A DNA stretch of 64,000 nt. Source: Prorocentrum cordatum (lineage: Eukaryota > Sar > Dinophyceae > Prorocentrales > Prorocentraceae). The notes beneath the pieces were generated by a model, which saw only the letters and a list, made by a program, of their open reading frames with translations, was not told the DNA's origin and did no database searches. Shown piece by piece: positions 53,071 through 64,000 of this stretch (the first letter of the stretch is position 1; each line of letters starts with the position of its first letter). The translations under genes and the position numbers were made by a program. Where the stretch lies: contig CAUYUJ010022093.1 in assembly GCA_963575745.1 (NCBI GenBank), forward strand, positions 323,831 through 387,830. Reading direction: 5' to 3'.

Positions 53071-54335
53071 AATTGTCCACTCCACTGTTCGCGCAAACAT
53101 CTCACCCACCCACCCGCAATTCGGCTTGCAAACCTCATGTGGCAGCGATTGCGATGACGGTTTGGCGCTGGCGGGTGCACTTCTGCGGCCGCGTCAGCCC
53201 GCGCATGCACGCGTGCAGCGGCCAGGTAGTTTGGCGCGACCGACGAGGCCGCCGTGGTGCTGACCGCTCGGCACATCCCAGCCGGCACTTGAATGCGAGT
53301 CGGCGGTTTGGGCTTGCGCGGTATCATGGCAAACGTCGACGCTTGTAGACACGATGACGATGATAGTGGCGATGCGGGTGACGACACCTGAAGACACGAT
53401 GATGATGATAGTGGCGATGACGGCGCCGATGCCGATCACGTTGGCGACGATGACGGCGTTTTCGCGTCGGTGGTGAAATTGCTGGAAGGATATCGAAATG
53501 CGCGCGCGGCTGACGCGCGAGGGTGGCCTGCATTATTAGACACGGATCGTGCCACCCCAGCACGCGCACAAGGGCGTTCGAACGATTTCGACATGCGCGC
53601 GCGAAGCCATTCTGGTAGTATGTTTATGAACGTGTTTCAAACATGGTTTTCTTAACAGCGCGCGCATTTGTTGAAAACCCGTGTTGTTGTTTGTTTTTAT
53701 AGGTTTGGTGGACACTCGATGTTGATATCGCTCCGCAGAACCAAAAATTATTGAAGGATTTCGGCACGCGCGCGCGACGACGCGCGCGTGTGCACTTCGT
53801 CTCATTTTTCTTGGCAAAAGGATTCTCGCGACGGCACGCGCGCAGGGGCGTTCGAACATTTTCGACATGCGCACGCGCAAATCCCGTTTGATAGCATGTT
53901 CTGAACACGTTGGAAAGCCATGGCTTAATGAGATGTCGCAAGAACGCACGCGTAATCTTTTTTTGGAAAGCCGTGTTGCGAAACCCTGTCTTTGCACGTG
54001 GTTTGGAATCTAGATTTCAAAGCCCCTCCGAAACCGAAAGTGCTTGAAGGATTTTGGCATGCGCGCGCGACGACGCGCGTGTGCGCACTTCGCCCAATGT
54101 TTTGCAAGGGGTTTTTGGAAACTTATGATTGTTGATAAACGAGCGTGCGCATTGTACTGTTGCCGAAGATGGCGGGGGCGATACCCGTTCCCCTGGGATA
54201 GTTGAAATTCATATTTAGGATGGACGATGGGTCAGAGTCACATGTAAATTGCAAAACGAAAAGGTGGATCGTTGAGTCCGGGGAAGGGGGGAGGGTGGTA
54301 GAACCTATCTCTCTTTTTTTTGAAAGGAGAACTAA
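53071..54335 (+). repeat. 1.3-kb tandem duplication, unit A
   Basis: Begins AATTGTCCACTCCACTG, CGCGCAAACATCTCACC. It contains two copies of a GAAGGATTTCGGCACGCGCG block (about 53742 and 54035) and ends GTGGTAGAACCTATCTCTC. Offset to unit B is 1281 bp. No convincing coding sequence. Confidence 0.85.
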
Positions 54336-54351
54336 TCAACGCTCACCTTGA

Positions 54352-55695
54352 AATTGTCCACTCCAGCGCTCGCGCAAACATCCCACCCACCCACCCGCAA
54401 CTTGGTTTGCAAACCCCATGCGGCTGCGATTGCGATGAGTGCTTGGCGCTGGCTGGTGCATCTCTGCGGCCGCGACAGCCCGCGCATGCACGCGCGCGCA
54501 TGCACTGTGGCGCGGCCGACGCAGCCGCGGTGGCGCTGATCGCTGGGCACATCCCACAGGGCACTTCAATGCGAATCGGCGACTTGGGCGGGCGCGGTAT
54601 CATGGCAACGTCGAAAGCGGTACAAACGGTCGTCGTTGACAGCGGCAGCGACAAGCGGTACACACGGTCGTTGACAACAACGTCGACAAACGGTACACAC
54701 GGACAATGGCCGTGGTCGTCGTTAACAGCGACGACCACGGCCAGTGACGGCGCGGATGCTGATCACGCCGACGACGATGACCGCGCCCCCGCGTCGGCGA
54801 TGAACATTTTGGAAAGGGTTCGACATGCGCGCGCGGCCGACGCGCGAGTGGCCCGCGTGGTACGATTTGGAACGGATCGCGCCCCTCCCAGCACGCGCCC
54901 AAGGGCATGCGAATGATGTCGGCATGCGGCGCGAGAGGTCCGTTTGGCAGAATTCCATGAACATATTGATGACAAATATGGTTGCCTTAAGAAGTCGCCG
55001 GAGCGCGAGCGCACGCTTTTTTGACAATTGATGTTGCGAAACCTTGTGTGTTTATATTTGTTTTGGACATTCAGTTTAGAAATCGCTGCGAAACCGAAGG
55101 TCTTTGAAGGACTTCGGCATGCGCGCGCGACGACGCGCGCGTGTGCACTTCGCCCCATTTGTTGCAAAGGATTCTCGCGACGCCACGCGGGCAAGGGCGT
55201 TCGACCGATTTCGACATGCGCGTGCGCGAAGCCCGTTTAATAGTATGTTCTGGAAATGTTGGAAAACCGATGGTCTTCTCAAGAATTCGGAAGTGCGCGC
55301 GCGCACGCTTTTTTTTGATTGAAAATCCTTGCTGCGAAACTCTGTGTTTTGTATTTGCGTGTGTTGGACCTGATATTGAAATCCTCCCGAACCCCTAGGT
55401 GTTTGAAGTATTTCGGCATGGGCGCGCGACGACGCGCGTGTGCACGTCGTCCCATTTGTTGCAAGGGGCTCTTGAAAACATATGACTCGTGATCAACGAG
55501 TGCGCGCGCGTAGTATTTTTGCAGAGGATGGCGGGGGGGGGCGACGGGCGATACCGGCCTAGCTGGGATAGAACGAATTTCAAGTGCGTATGATGGACAT
55601 TGGGTCGGAATCATATGTACATTGCAATTCGAAAAAGTGAATCGTTAAGTCCGGGGGGAGAGGGTGGTAGAACCTATCTCTTTCATAGAAAGGAA
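54352..55695 (+). repeat. 1.3-kb tandem duplication, unit B
   Basis: Begins AATTGTCCACTCCAGCG. The same inner blocks are at about 55088 and 55385, and the same end GTGGTAGAACCTATCTC. It has diverged from unit A by many substitutions and small indels, so it is not recent. Confidence 0.85.
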
Positions 55696-55800
55696 AACGT
55701 ATGTTGCGCAACATATGTGGTGCAATCTATGCTGTGCGATAGATGGTGCGCACAGGCACGATGTTGGTTTGTGCTATCTGTGTGGTGCAATCCTACGGCG
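55696..55800 (+). repeat. TGCAATCTATGTGGTG satellite, right block
   Basis: GTTGCGCAACATATGTGGTG, CAATCTATGCTGTGCG, CTGTGTGGTGCAATCC. Confidence 0.8.
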
Positions 55801-56090
55801 GCGAGGCGGCGACGGGTCTTCGACGGCTGGCACGGAGCCGCCAGACCGAAGACGCGGCCCAGGTCCTCATAGAGCAATCACAGAACCTCAAACTTGGAAT
55901 GCGGGGTGGTCCGAGCCGCGAGGGAGCACCCCCGCGGCGGCGGCGTGCCCGCGCCGCCAGCGCGACGCCGCCCATCCGTGGCCGTGGCCGTCTCCGCCGC
56001 CGCCGCCCGTGGGAAAACCCGGAGACACCGCTGCTGCCACGCTCGGAGCCTCTTCCGGGGTGCGCCCTGGCCAGCCCAAGAGGCCCCACA
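55801..56090. other. no gene recognised
   Basis: GC-rich with unassigned frames. Confidence 0.35.
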
Positions 56091-57690
56091 AGCGGCCCCG
56101 AGAGGCCCCCCAGAGGCTCCCCAAGAGGCCCCCCAAACTGGCCTTATTGTAAGAGGCACCCGAAGGCGCTCGGACCAGATCCCAAGGAGCATCCCAAAAG
56201 CCTCATACCCACAACCCGTGCAGGGTGGCGGGATGGGCCGAAGACCATTCGCTCCGCCGCCCCCTGTCGATTCATCGCAGGGGTGCCTGGCGTGCCGAAT
56301 TCTTACGGTTTTGGTTTTGGCTTTTTTCCCAAAAGAACTCCAAAAGAACTCCCCCTGGGGCTTCGGCCCGTCCCGCCGGCCACCCGAAAGGCCGCACAAT
56401 TCCCAATTTGTTCGCTCAAGATGGCCCTAGATGGTCTCCAAGATGGCCACGTTGGCCCAAGATGGCCTCCAAGATGGTCCAAGATGGCCTCCACGTCCGC
56501 CCAAGATGGTCCCAGACGGCCTCCTAGACAGCCCAAAAGAGTCCAAGACTGCCCAAGAGGCCCCACAGAGGCCTCAAAGACGGCCCGAGAGGTCTCCAAG
56601 AGGTCCTCCAGGAGGGCCCGAAGAGGCCCAAATCATTGATTGTCCTCAGGTTTGTGAAGAATGTTCGCATTCGCTTCTTCTCGGCTTTTCGACGACCCGA
56701 GACGGCCCAAGAGGCCCCCAAGATCGCCCCCACAGCGCCCAAGAGGCCTCCAAGATGGCCTCAGGACTGCCCAAGAGGCCCCCAAGACGGCCCCAAGAGG
56801 GCACAACGACGATCCAAGAGGCCTCCAAGACGCCCAAGATGGCCTCCAAGACGGCCCTGGAGCACCCCAAGAGGGCCCCAAGTCGGCCCAGAAAGGCCCC
56901 CCAAACGGCTTCCGACGGCGTCAGACGGGCCAGGAGCCCACCAAGATGGCCCAAGGCGGCCCAAGAGGCCTCCAAGAGGGCCTCCAGGAAGGCCAGAAAA
57001 AGGCCGAACACACTGATTTTCCTTAGGTATGTGAAGGATGTTCGCATTCGCTTCTTCTCGGCTTTCCGACGACCCGATACGGCCCAAGAGACCCCAAGGA
57101 TCGCCCAAGGATCGCCCAAGAGGCCTCCAAGAAGGCCCCAGAACGGCCCAAGAGGCCCCCAAGACGGCCCCAAGAGGCCCCCAAGACGGGCCAGGAGGCT
57201 AAGACGCCCAAGATGGCCTCCAAGACGGCCCTGGAGCATTCCAAGAGGGCCCCAAGTCGGCTCAGAAAGGCCCCCCAAACGGCTTCCGACGGCGTCGGAC
57301 GGGCCAGGGGCCCACCAAGACGGCCGAAGATGGTACTAAGATGACCCAAGACGGCCCAAGAAGACTCCAAGAGGGCCTCCAGGAAGGCCCGAAAAGGCCA
57401 AAATCATTGATTTCCCATGAGTTCTTGAAGGAGTGTGGCATTTGCTGTTTTTCGGCCTTCCGACAGCCTGAGACCGCCCACGTGCCCCCGATCGCCCAAG
57501 AGGCCCAAGACGACCCCAAGAGGCCCACAAGACGGCCGCAGAGGCCTCCAAGACGCTCAAGATGGCCTCCAAGACGGCCTAAGAGCCCTCCAAGACGTCC
57601 TTCAAGAAGGCCCGAAAGGGTCAAAATGGCTTCCAGGCGGCCAAGATGACCTTCAAGATGCCTACGTGTTCCCCGAAGACTTTCCAAACC
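56091..57690 (+). repeat. GGCCCAAGAGG higher-order repeat, period about 380-390 bp
   Basis: Three spacers of about 85 bp, starting at 56629, 57006 and 57399, share CATTGATTTTCC-like, GTTCGCATTCGCTTCTTCTC and GGCCTTCCGACGACCCGAGA-like words. Between them are iterated CCAAGAGGCC and CAAGACGGCC units. The spacers are far better conserved than the filler. Confidence 0.75.
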
Positions 57691-57769
57691 GATTCGGGGA
57701 ACACATGGTCCGATAGCTTGGCAAGTCTGGCCTCAACGTTCGGCCACATAGGAGCTTCCACAAAGGCAG

Positions 57770-57910
57770 GGGGCGGCGGTGATTCGCCGTAGGCGTCTTC
57801 GATACCGATACCGCTACTTCTGGCGCTTCTCCCGAGGTGCACTCTCGCCAAAGTTTCAGGCGAATCTGGCGGTGGCGACGGGGGCCGCCCAAGAGGCCCA
57901 AGAGGCGAAA
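57770..57910 (+). repeat. CCAGCCGTGGCGAC interspersed repeat, copy
   Basis: TTCGATACCGATACCGCTAC, CGAGGTGCACTCTCGCC, GAATCTGGCGGTGGCGACGG. Confidence 0.55.
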
Positions 57911-58199
57911 ACGGGGCCAGGGTGGCGGTGCTGGTGCGGCAGGTTCGTGCCTTGCCGACTTCGGCGTTGGCTCCTGACACTCCGCGGATCGTTCAGCATT
58001 GAACGACCACGGCTGCCCGATAGGGCAGATCGTTCACCATCGGCGGATTCTGAGCCACTTGCGGCGTATATTCTTGAACGCCCACACTGGGGCCATCGCC
58101 GCGGCAGCCCGACGCGAACTTGTCGCACCGTTTCCTCATCTGAGCCCGCCGCCGCAATCGATCAATCCAATCCTGGCATTCGTTTCTTTTCGTCTCCAC
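57911..58199. other. no gene assigned
   Basis: A minus frame with KFASGCRGDGPSVGVQEYTP is protein-like over 45 codons but unassigned. Confidence 0.3.
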
Positions 58200-58370
58200 C
58201 TGAGTGTTCCGTTCCCTCCTACCTTCCTCCTCCTTCTCCTCCCCCCCTCCTCCCCCTCCTCCTCCTTCTCCTCCTTCTCCTCGTCTCGTTCTAGTCTTTC
58301 CCCCGTCTCTTGTCTTTCTCCTCCTCCTCCTCCTCCTCCTCCTCCTCCTCCTCCTCCTCCCTTGCCGCCG
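58200..58370 (+). repeat. CCT trinucleotide tract
   Basis: Two CCT blocks (58220-58285, 58318-58362) around a TCGTCTCGTTC spacer. Confidence 0.9.
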
Positions 58371-58637
58371 CCGCAATCGATCGGGCCACGCCGCCGCCGC
58401 CGCCGCCAGGGGGGCCGCTCCTGCAGCAGCGGCGTGTCCGCGTCGCCGGCGCGGTCGCTGAAGCGCGCGCGCCCGCTGAGGCGCAAGGCCTGCGCGGTGG
58501 TGGTGCGGGCAGCAGGGGCGACGCCCCGCGGCCGGGTGGGCAGCGCCTCGCGGGCCTCTGCGGCCGCCGGGAGGCTGGGGCGGCAGCGGGGAGGACGAGG
58601 GGGGGGGGAGACCCAGGCCTCCAATGCATTGGCAAAA
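58371..58637. other. GC-rich, possible exon, unassigned
   Basis: A minus frame reading AEAREALPTRPRGVAPAA and LSGRARFSDRAGDADTPLL is protein-like, but other frames are open too. Confidence 0.3.
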
Positions 58638-58786
58638 CTCATGACGGATGCTTTTCGCTTTCTTCTGCCTCTGGGGTCCCTCGCCGAGCCCCGGGACTGT
58701 CGGAAAACGACCCAGGATGAGAGGCCGGTCCAAGAGAAAAGGGGTCGAGACCTCCGGGAACCCAGAATGTTGAAGAAATCATGTGT
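58638..58786 (+). mobile_element. MITE-A element, diverged copy
   Basis: CCTCTGGGGTCCCTCGCCG, GAAAACGACCCAGGATGAG, GGGTCGAGACCTCCGGG, GTTGAAGAAATCATG. Confidence 0.65.
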
Positions 58787-59284
58787 TTGTCATGTGTTTC
58801 TGTTGTGTCGGTGTTGCGGTGTTGGCCCTGCTTCCGCGCGTGACGTTCGCGTCACGAGCCAAGTGAAGTGAGATCGCGAGCAGAAAGCCAGGGAACCAAA
58901 GCGGGGAGAGTGAGCAGCGAGATCGCCAAAACCGGTTGTCACGCGCGCGTCAGCTGCATAAAACCCTGGCCCATGCCAGGAGGAACAAAGCATCGGACAC
59001 ATGGGGGGAGAAGGAGAGAATGAGGAAGAACCGAGACAAAGAAGACTGACACTGTCACCGTATGCGCATCTCCACTTTATCCAACCGACCATGCACATAA
59101 TCAGGCGTCACACAGCGCCAAGTGGAAAGACAGTGCACAATACAAAACGCCATCTGCAGCCCACACGGCGAAGAGGCTGGTAGAACCATGCTCGGAACGC
59201 TCTATCGCGCGGGAGGCAGAAGCCAGAGAGGGAAGGCAGGAGAGGAGGCGGGACGGATCCACGGCAGGAGCAGGCAATACTGGC
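58787..59284. other. no gene recognised
   Basis: Less GC-rich than average. GCGTGACGTTCGCGTCACG (58838-58856) is a near-perfect short palindrome. No product. Confidence 0.35.
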
Positions 59285-59440
59285 AAGCCGCATGACGCCC
59301 AGCAGCACAGCGCCCAGCAGCACAGCCGGGAGCGACAGCGCGGCCCTGAAGTTCAAGAATTGGGCGTGCAGTGATGCGCGCCGCGGCACGTCTACGAGCA
59401 GATCCGAGGGCGACACGCAGCACGGCGCCCGGCAACACAC

Positions 59441-59488
<48 letters not shown>

Positions 59489-60210
59489 GTATAATTGGGA
59501 GCCGCCGCACTGTTCTGGTGCCCAGGACTTGGGCGGGCAGCATGACGAGCAGTGCGGCGGGGAGCAGTGCGACGGCGACCTGCCGCACGTGGTCACGCCT
59601 CCAGCGGAGCCGCGAATGGGGCGTGCAGCTTGACTGGCTGCGTGCCCGCGCAGTGCGATGGCGAGACGCATCACGGCGTCCAGCAGCTCACTCGGGCACA
59701 GCAGCACGACTCTGACATCCGGGAGTTGGCAGTGCCGAGCGTTGCGCAGCATGCCTGAGCGCGAAGACGCAGCAGCCCCGCCCCCGGGGAGACGAGCCGC
59801 TGGCCGACGGCTGGACCTCCTTCGGGGTGCTTTCCCCGCCGCGGTCGGCGCCGGCTGGCCGCGCGAAGAGCGGCGGGCCCTGGCCATGCCGTGCCTGGCG
59901 CCAGGCCCAGGCCATGCCCCCGTGGTCGAGCAGGGCGGCGAGCCGCACCTCGAGGCGCCGCCCGAGGCGGCGGGGAGCGCGGAGCCCTACGACGGCGAGG
60001 CGCAGCATGACGCCCAGCAGCGCGCACGGGCACAGCAGCACGACTCTGGCATCCAGGAGTTGGACGTGCCGTGCGGCGACCAGCGCCTCTGTGCGGGAGC
60101 CCGGCGGCGACAAGCAGAACGGCGCCCAGCGCAATGAGGAGCAGCAGCGCACCTGTGGCATCCAGGAGAGGGTCCCGCAGCACGGCGAGCAGCGCGTCTG
60201 GCGTTGGTGC
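59285..60210 (+). repeat. degenerate CAGCAGCACGAC repeat region
   Basis: The unit GGCGAGACGCATCACGGCGT, CAGCAGC, GGGCACAGCAGCACGACTCT, GGCATCCAGGAGTTGG recurs, diverged, at about 59285, 59660, 59993 and 60130. On the minus strand the units give hydrophobic words such as VVLLCPCALLGVMLRLA. A CA run and a TA run interrupt it at 59432-59486. Confidence 0.6.
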
Positions 60211-60744
60211 CGCACCGGGGGTGGCTGCCGCGGAGGCTCCGCCTGGCGGTGCCGTAGGTGAACTGCGGCGCGTCGATCTTCTCTCCTCGCCTCCTCCGCC
60301 TCGCCTCCCCATCCTCCCTTGGTCGAGCGGCTTGCTGATCGCGAGCCTCGCAAATGTGGGCCACAGCGTGCTACCTCGGCGTGTTGCTGAGGCAGCGTGC
60401 CACGGCCCCATTTGTGGGGCTCGGCACGTGCGGGAGCTCCCGGGCTCCGCGATGGCGAACTGTAGGCCTCCCTGGCAGCCACCACTCCTCCGTCTGCCAG
60501 CCTTCAGTCGAAGCGGATGTGGTCCTTCTGCTATCCTTGTTCGCCTCCCCTCCCCCCTCCTCGTTCGCCGCCTCTCCCTTCAATTGCGTGCACGCGCAAA
60601 GTGTCGCCGATGCCTGCGGGAGCGACGCTCGGCTCCACGATCGATGGGGCTCTATCAGGCCGCCTTTGTGCTTGTCTGAGGCCAGTGCGGGATCTCGTGG
60701 TCATGGGGCTGTCTTGGGGGTCACCGAGGGATCTACGAGGAAGG
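60211..60744. other. no gene recognised
   Basis: GC-rich with no assigned frame. Confidence 0.35.
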
Positions 60745-61000
60745 TCCCCCCTGTCACCCCTAATCAGCCGAAGGGGGGAAGCGAGAAGCTGGTCCCCGGG
60801 TCCCCGCAGTGTCTGCAGCTCTCCCCCCTTGTCACCCCTAATCGGCCGTAGAGGGGGAGCGACCGAAGTGGCTGTAGGTCCCCCTTGTCATCCCTCAACG
60901 GCGGACTGGAAGCCCCAGAGCGGCTGGAGCCTCGATGAGGGAAGGAGGAAGAGATCAGAGGAGACTCTCCCCCCGTCATCCCTAATCGGTCGTAGGGGGA
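60745..61000 (+). repeat. diverged CCCCTAATCGGCCGTAGGGG repeats
   Basis: Four copies of GTCACCCCTAATCGGCC-like sequence followed by G-rich sequence, at about 60752, 60832, 60888 and 60978. Confidence 0.65.
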
Positions 61001-61140
61001 GATCTTGGGATCGCTTTTGGGAGATCCGTTGCGCGGGAGGGGTCGCGGAACCAGCGTTGCCCGGTGGCCGCAGCTGGATCTGACAGCTATTTCATGCAGC
61101 CCCTCCCGCGCGAGAGGTGTCCCAAGAGGTGTGGGTATGG

Positions 61141-62290
61141 TTCTTCCCAACCATCCTGTGGTGTTGGATCCTTGTTTTGACAGAGACAGCGCCCCGCGTT
61201 CTCCTCCTCTCCTCCTCCTCCTCCTCCTCCTCCTCCTCCTCCTCCTCCTCCTCCCCCTCCTCCTCCTCCTCGTCCTCCTCCTCCCTCCTCTCCTCCTCCC
61301 TCCTCCTCCTCTCCTCCCATCCCTGCCTCTGCTGTTCGCATGTCACCATCATCGTCGTCATCATCATCACCACCATCATCAACATCATCATCAGCAGCAT
61401 CAGAACCATCATCATCAGCAGCATCATCATCAGCATAATCATCATAACCATCACCATCACCAGTATCATCATCATAATCATCATCATCATCAGCATCATC
61501 AGCATCATCAGCATTATTATCATTATTATCATCCTCCTAATCATCATCACCATCATCATGATCGTCATCGTCATCGTCACCCTCATTTCGGCACACCCCT
61601 CACACGCTTCGTGACCCCACAGGAAGCTCCAACTAAGGCCCCAGTGGCACCGTCCGCATGTGGGCGTCTCTCCGTTTCGGCACACCCCTCACACGCTTCG
61701 TGGCTCCATAGGGAGCTCCAGCTAAGGCTCAAGTAGCACCGTCCGCATGTGGTGCGTCACCCCCGTTTCAACACACCCCTCACACGTTTCGTGGCCCCAT
61801 AGGCCATAGGAAGCTCCACCCAAGATCCCAGTGGCACCGTCCGCATGTGGGCGTCACCCCCGTTCCGGCACACCCCTCGCACGTTTCGTGGCTCCACAGG
61901 GAGCTCCAGCTAAGGCCCATGTGGCACCGTCCGCATGTGGTGCGTCACCCCCGTTTCAACACGCCCCTCACACGCTTCGTGGCTCCATGGGGAGCTCTAG
62001 CTGATGCCCAAGTGGCACCATCCGCACGTGGGCGTCACCCCCGTTTTGGCACACCCCTCACACGTGTCGTGGCCCCAAAGTGAGCTCCACCCAAGGCCCC
62101 AGTGGCACCGTCCGCATGTGGGCGTCACCCCCGTTTCAACACGCCCCTCACACGCTTCGTGGCTCCATAAGGCCTTCCAGCTAAAGCCCCAGTGGCACCG
62201 TCCGCATGTGGGCGTCAACCCCGTTTCGGCACACCACTCACAAGTCTCGTGGCCCCTATAGGGAGCCCCTGCTACGGTCGGAGTGGCTCG
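61141..62290 (+). repeat. interspersed repeat family E, expanded copy
   Basis: In order: CCTGTGGTGTTGGATCCT, a CCT tract (61196-61320), CATCCCTGCCTCTGC, an ATC tract (61335-61572), then a tandem array of about eight units (61580-62290). Each unit has CACCCCTCACACGCTTCGTGG, GGAGCTCCA and GTGGCACCGTCCGCATGTGG. Unit starts lie 90, 91, 92 or 97 bp apart. On the minus strand a 90-bp spacing reads as a 30-residue Cys/Trp-rich repeat (CGRCHWGL, LWGHETCEGC, GVTPT). The same module, with few units, is at 30716-31080. Confidence 0.8.
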
Positions 62291-62399
62291 GCCCGCATGC
62301 GGGCGGTGCCGCATAAGGAGCTTCACCTAAGACGGTACTCACAATTGGGGTACTCACAACTGCATATGGTTGGGTTCTTCGCCAGGCTAATTCCCATGA

Positions 62400-62835
62400 G
62401 CTGGTGCCTTCTGGGGAGCCTCTCGGAGCAGTTCGGTGGGAGCTGCTGGAAACCTTCGAGGAGCCCGTGGTGTATCACTTTGTCTAATGAGCCGGGGCCT
62501 TGTTGTAGCATGTCAATGCCGTATCGAGGGAGCTGCTGGAGGCTTTCGGGGAGCCTCTGGGGAGTGTCCCGGAGTCTTGGAGCCCATGGGGTGCTTCTTG
62601 GGGGCTTGCTGGCCGTGGGATCGGCGGGAGCTGGGGGAGCGCTTCAGGGTTGGCCCTGTTGGGCCTCCTTTGGGGCCGTCTTGGGAGGCTGTCTGGCCGC
62701 CTTGGGAATCCCCAGAACCGTCTTGAAGTTCCCTGGGCTGTCGTAAGGGCTCTCTTGGGGACTCCCTGGGCGCCCTCCTGAATAGCTCGTCGAAGATTCG
62801 GGGCTCCAAGATTCGTCCAAGAGGGCGGGAGGTGA
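62400..62835 (-). repeat. GGCCCAAGAGG-type repeat, reverse orientation
   Basis: Degenerate GGGAGCTGCTGGA and CTTGGGAGGC words, and TTGGGGCCGTCTTGGG. Confidence 0.5.
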
Positions 62836-62959
62836 GAGAAAGTTCTTTTACCCATTGGGGGTAACGCGTGTGACCCCGGGGGGGGGAGGCGCGGGCGGAG
62901 GGGTGACGGCAACGGCGGCAGCGGAATGCTCCGGGCAAGGTGAGCCCGAGCCACCAGCA

Positions 62960-63930
62960 CATCAATCTCCTGTGTGCACCACAGTCCCTGCCCTGTGCAC
63001 GCGACAATACCCAATGCTTGCGTGCCAGTCCCTGTGTACACGACGATGCCCAACGCTTGCGTGCAACACAGCGCCGCCTGCGTACACCACAGTGCCCCCG
63101 TGCACCACAGCAGCCGCGCGCAGCACAACACCACGTCGCGCGTGTACACCACAATGCCTGCGTACACTGCAGCAGCCGCGTGCGCAACAGTGCCTGTGTA
63201 CACCACGGTGCCTGCGTGCACCAGAATGCTTGTGTACACCACAGCGCCTGTGCACACCACAGCAATCATGTGTACCACAGCACCTGTGCACACCACAAAG
63301 CCTCCGTGCACCACAACGCTTGTGTGCACACCACAACACCAAACGCGCCAGCGGGCACATCGAGCACCACGTTTCGCTTGTGAGCACTACAGTGCGCCAG
63401 GGGCCTGCTACGAACCAGGGGCGCAACCAGGGGCAGCGAGGAACGCAACCTTGAACGCCCGCGCACGGGGTCACCGCCGCGCCTCCTCTGCACCAGCGGA
63501 CTGCCTGCGGCCAGAGGCAACAACGGACGACAAAGAGAGCCCGCAGGCCCCCCCCCCAGGTGGGCCACCAAGCTGCGAAGATGTTATCTGGCTCCCTCCC
63601 CCTTTCCACCTCCTACTCCACCTCCGCCTCCTCCTCCTCGTCCTCGTCCTGCCCCTCCTCCTCTGATATCATCCTGCTGCACCGCAGCGCTTGCGTACAC
63701 CACAACGCCTGTGTACACCACAGCAGCCGCGTGCACCACAACGCCTGTGGACATCACAGTGCTTCCGTGCATCACAACGCCTGTGAACACCGCAACGCCT
63801 GTGCACACTACAGTAGCCATGCGCACCGCAGCGTACGCGTATGCCACAGTGCATGCGTCTGCCACAGCGCCCATGCACTGGCCATGCGTGCACGTAGATG
63901 CCTGCGTGCGCTGGAGCGCCTGTGTACTCC
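62960..63930 (+). repeat. 18-bp GCCTGTGTACACCACAGC minisatellite, two blocks
   Basis: Block 1 is 62960-63345 and block 2 is 63665-63930. The unit GCCTGTGTACACCACAGC varies mainly at one or two positions. Since 18 is a multiple of three it reads as a hexapeptide on either strand (VVYTGA-like on minus), which produces long but meaningless frames. The 320 bp between the blocks contain no recognised gene; a CTC run at about 63608-63663 precedes block 2. Confidence 0.85.
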
Positions 63931-64000
63931 TTACAATGTCCATTGGGAACTTGAAGGGTTCACGCTTGCGCCCGGCTTGCAAGCGTTACCATTACCTGGG

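Noticed and set aside
53071-55695. Open frames with a repeated RRENPF/ARVVARACR-like word in the duplicated units as a small gene family.
   Set aside because: The frames shift between units and follow the alternating GCGCGC palindromes. There is no start, splice site or domain.
62960-63930. Hexapeptide-repeat protein from the 18-bp minisatellite.
   Set aside because: Any 18-bp array is open on most frames. There is no non-repetitive protein end on either side.
1-64000. Reverse transcriptase, integrase or transposase genes that could drive the small elements.
   Set aside because: No catalytic motif of these enzymes was recognised on either strand, so all elements here appear non-autonomous.

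Overview
The window looks like nuclear DNA of a dinoflagellate. It is a GC-rich, gene-poor, repeat-saturated eukaryotic sequence. A near-exact relic of the dinoflagellate spliced leader sits in front of a coding region (6881-6903). The recognisable genes are broken into short exons whose introns use GC-AG and GA-AG as well as GT-AG borders. The species cannot be named from the sequence.

Layout: 0-6.9 kb is repeats only (a 64-bp tandem array, two fold-back elements, degenerate GGCCCAAGAGG-type sequence). 6.88-8.31 kb holds a spliced-leader-tagged, broken gene with a replication-polymerase-like look. 8.7-12.4 kb is low-complexity DNA: two mirror-like fold-back elements, TA runs, a 56-base C tract and a C-rich minisatellite enclosed by inverted copies of a palindromic motif. 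13.1-17.5 kb, minus strand, holds an exon of an unrecognised protein and two exons of an FKBP-type prolyl isomerase separated by a 2.4-kb intron full of repeats. 17.5-31.9 kb is mostly repeats with a few exon-like patches. 32.06-38.13 kb, minus strand, is the best gene: a seven-exon DEG2/DEG9-type serine protease with an intact His-Asp-Ser triad, but with a damaged exon 5/intron 5 junction. 39-52 kb is repeats and two further exon-like patches. 52.5-55.8 kb is a satellite enclosing a 1.3-kb tandem duplication. 56-64 kb is a higher-order repeat and several tandem arrays.

Small fold-back DNA elements dominate. At least four families recur: an introner-like family (AGGGGAAC ends, core CGGAGGTCCGCGCGGAT), MITE-A (ends CCCAGAGATCC), MITE-B (ends GTCGGGCGTG) and MITE-C (ends GGGCGACGAAATC). 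Several lie inside the protease introns, and protease intron 1 is itself bounded by about 40-bp inverted repeats. This suggests that transposable elements supply introns here. No tRNA, rRNA, CRISPR array or reverse transcriptase was recognised. No operon-like organisation is expected or seen.
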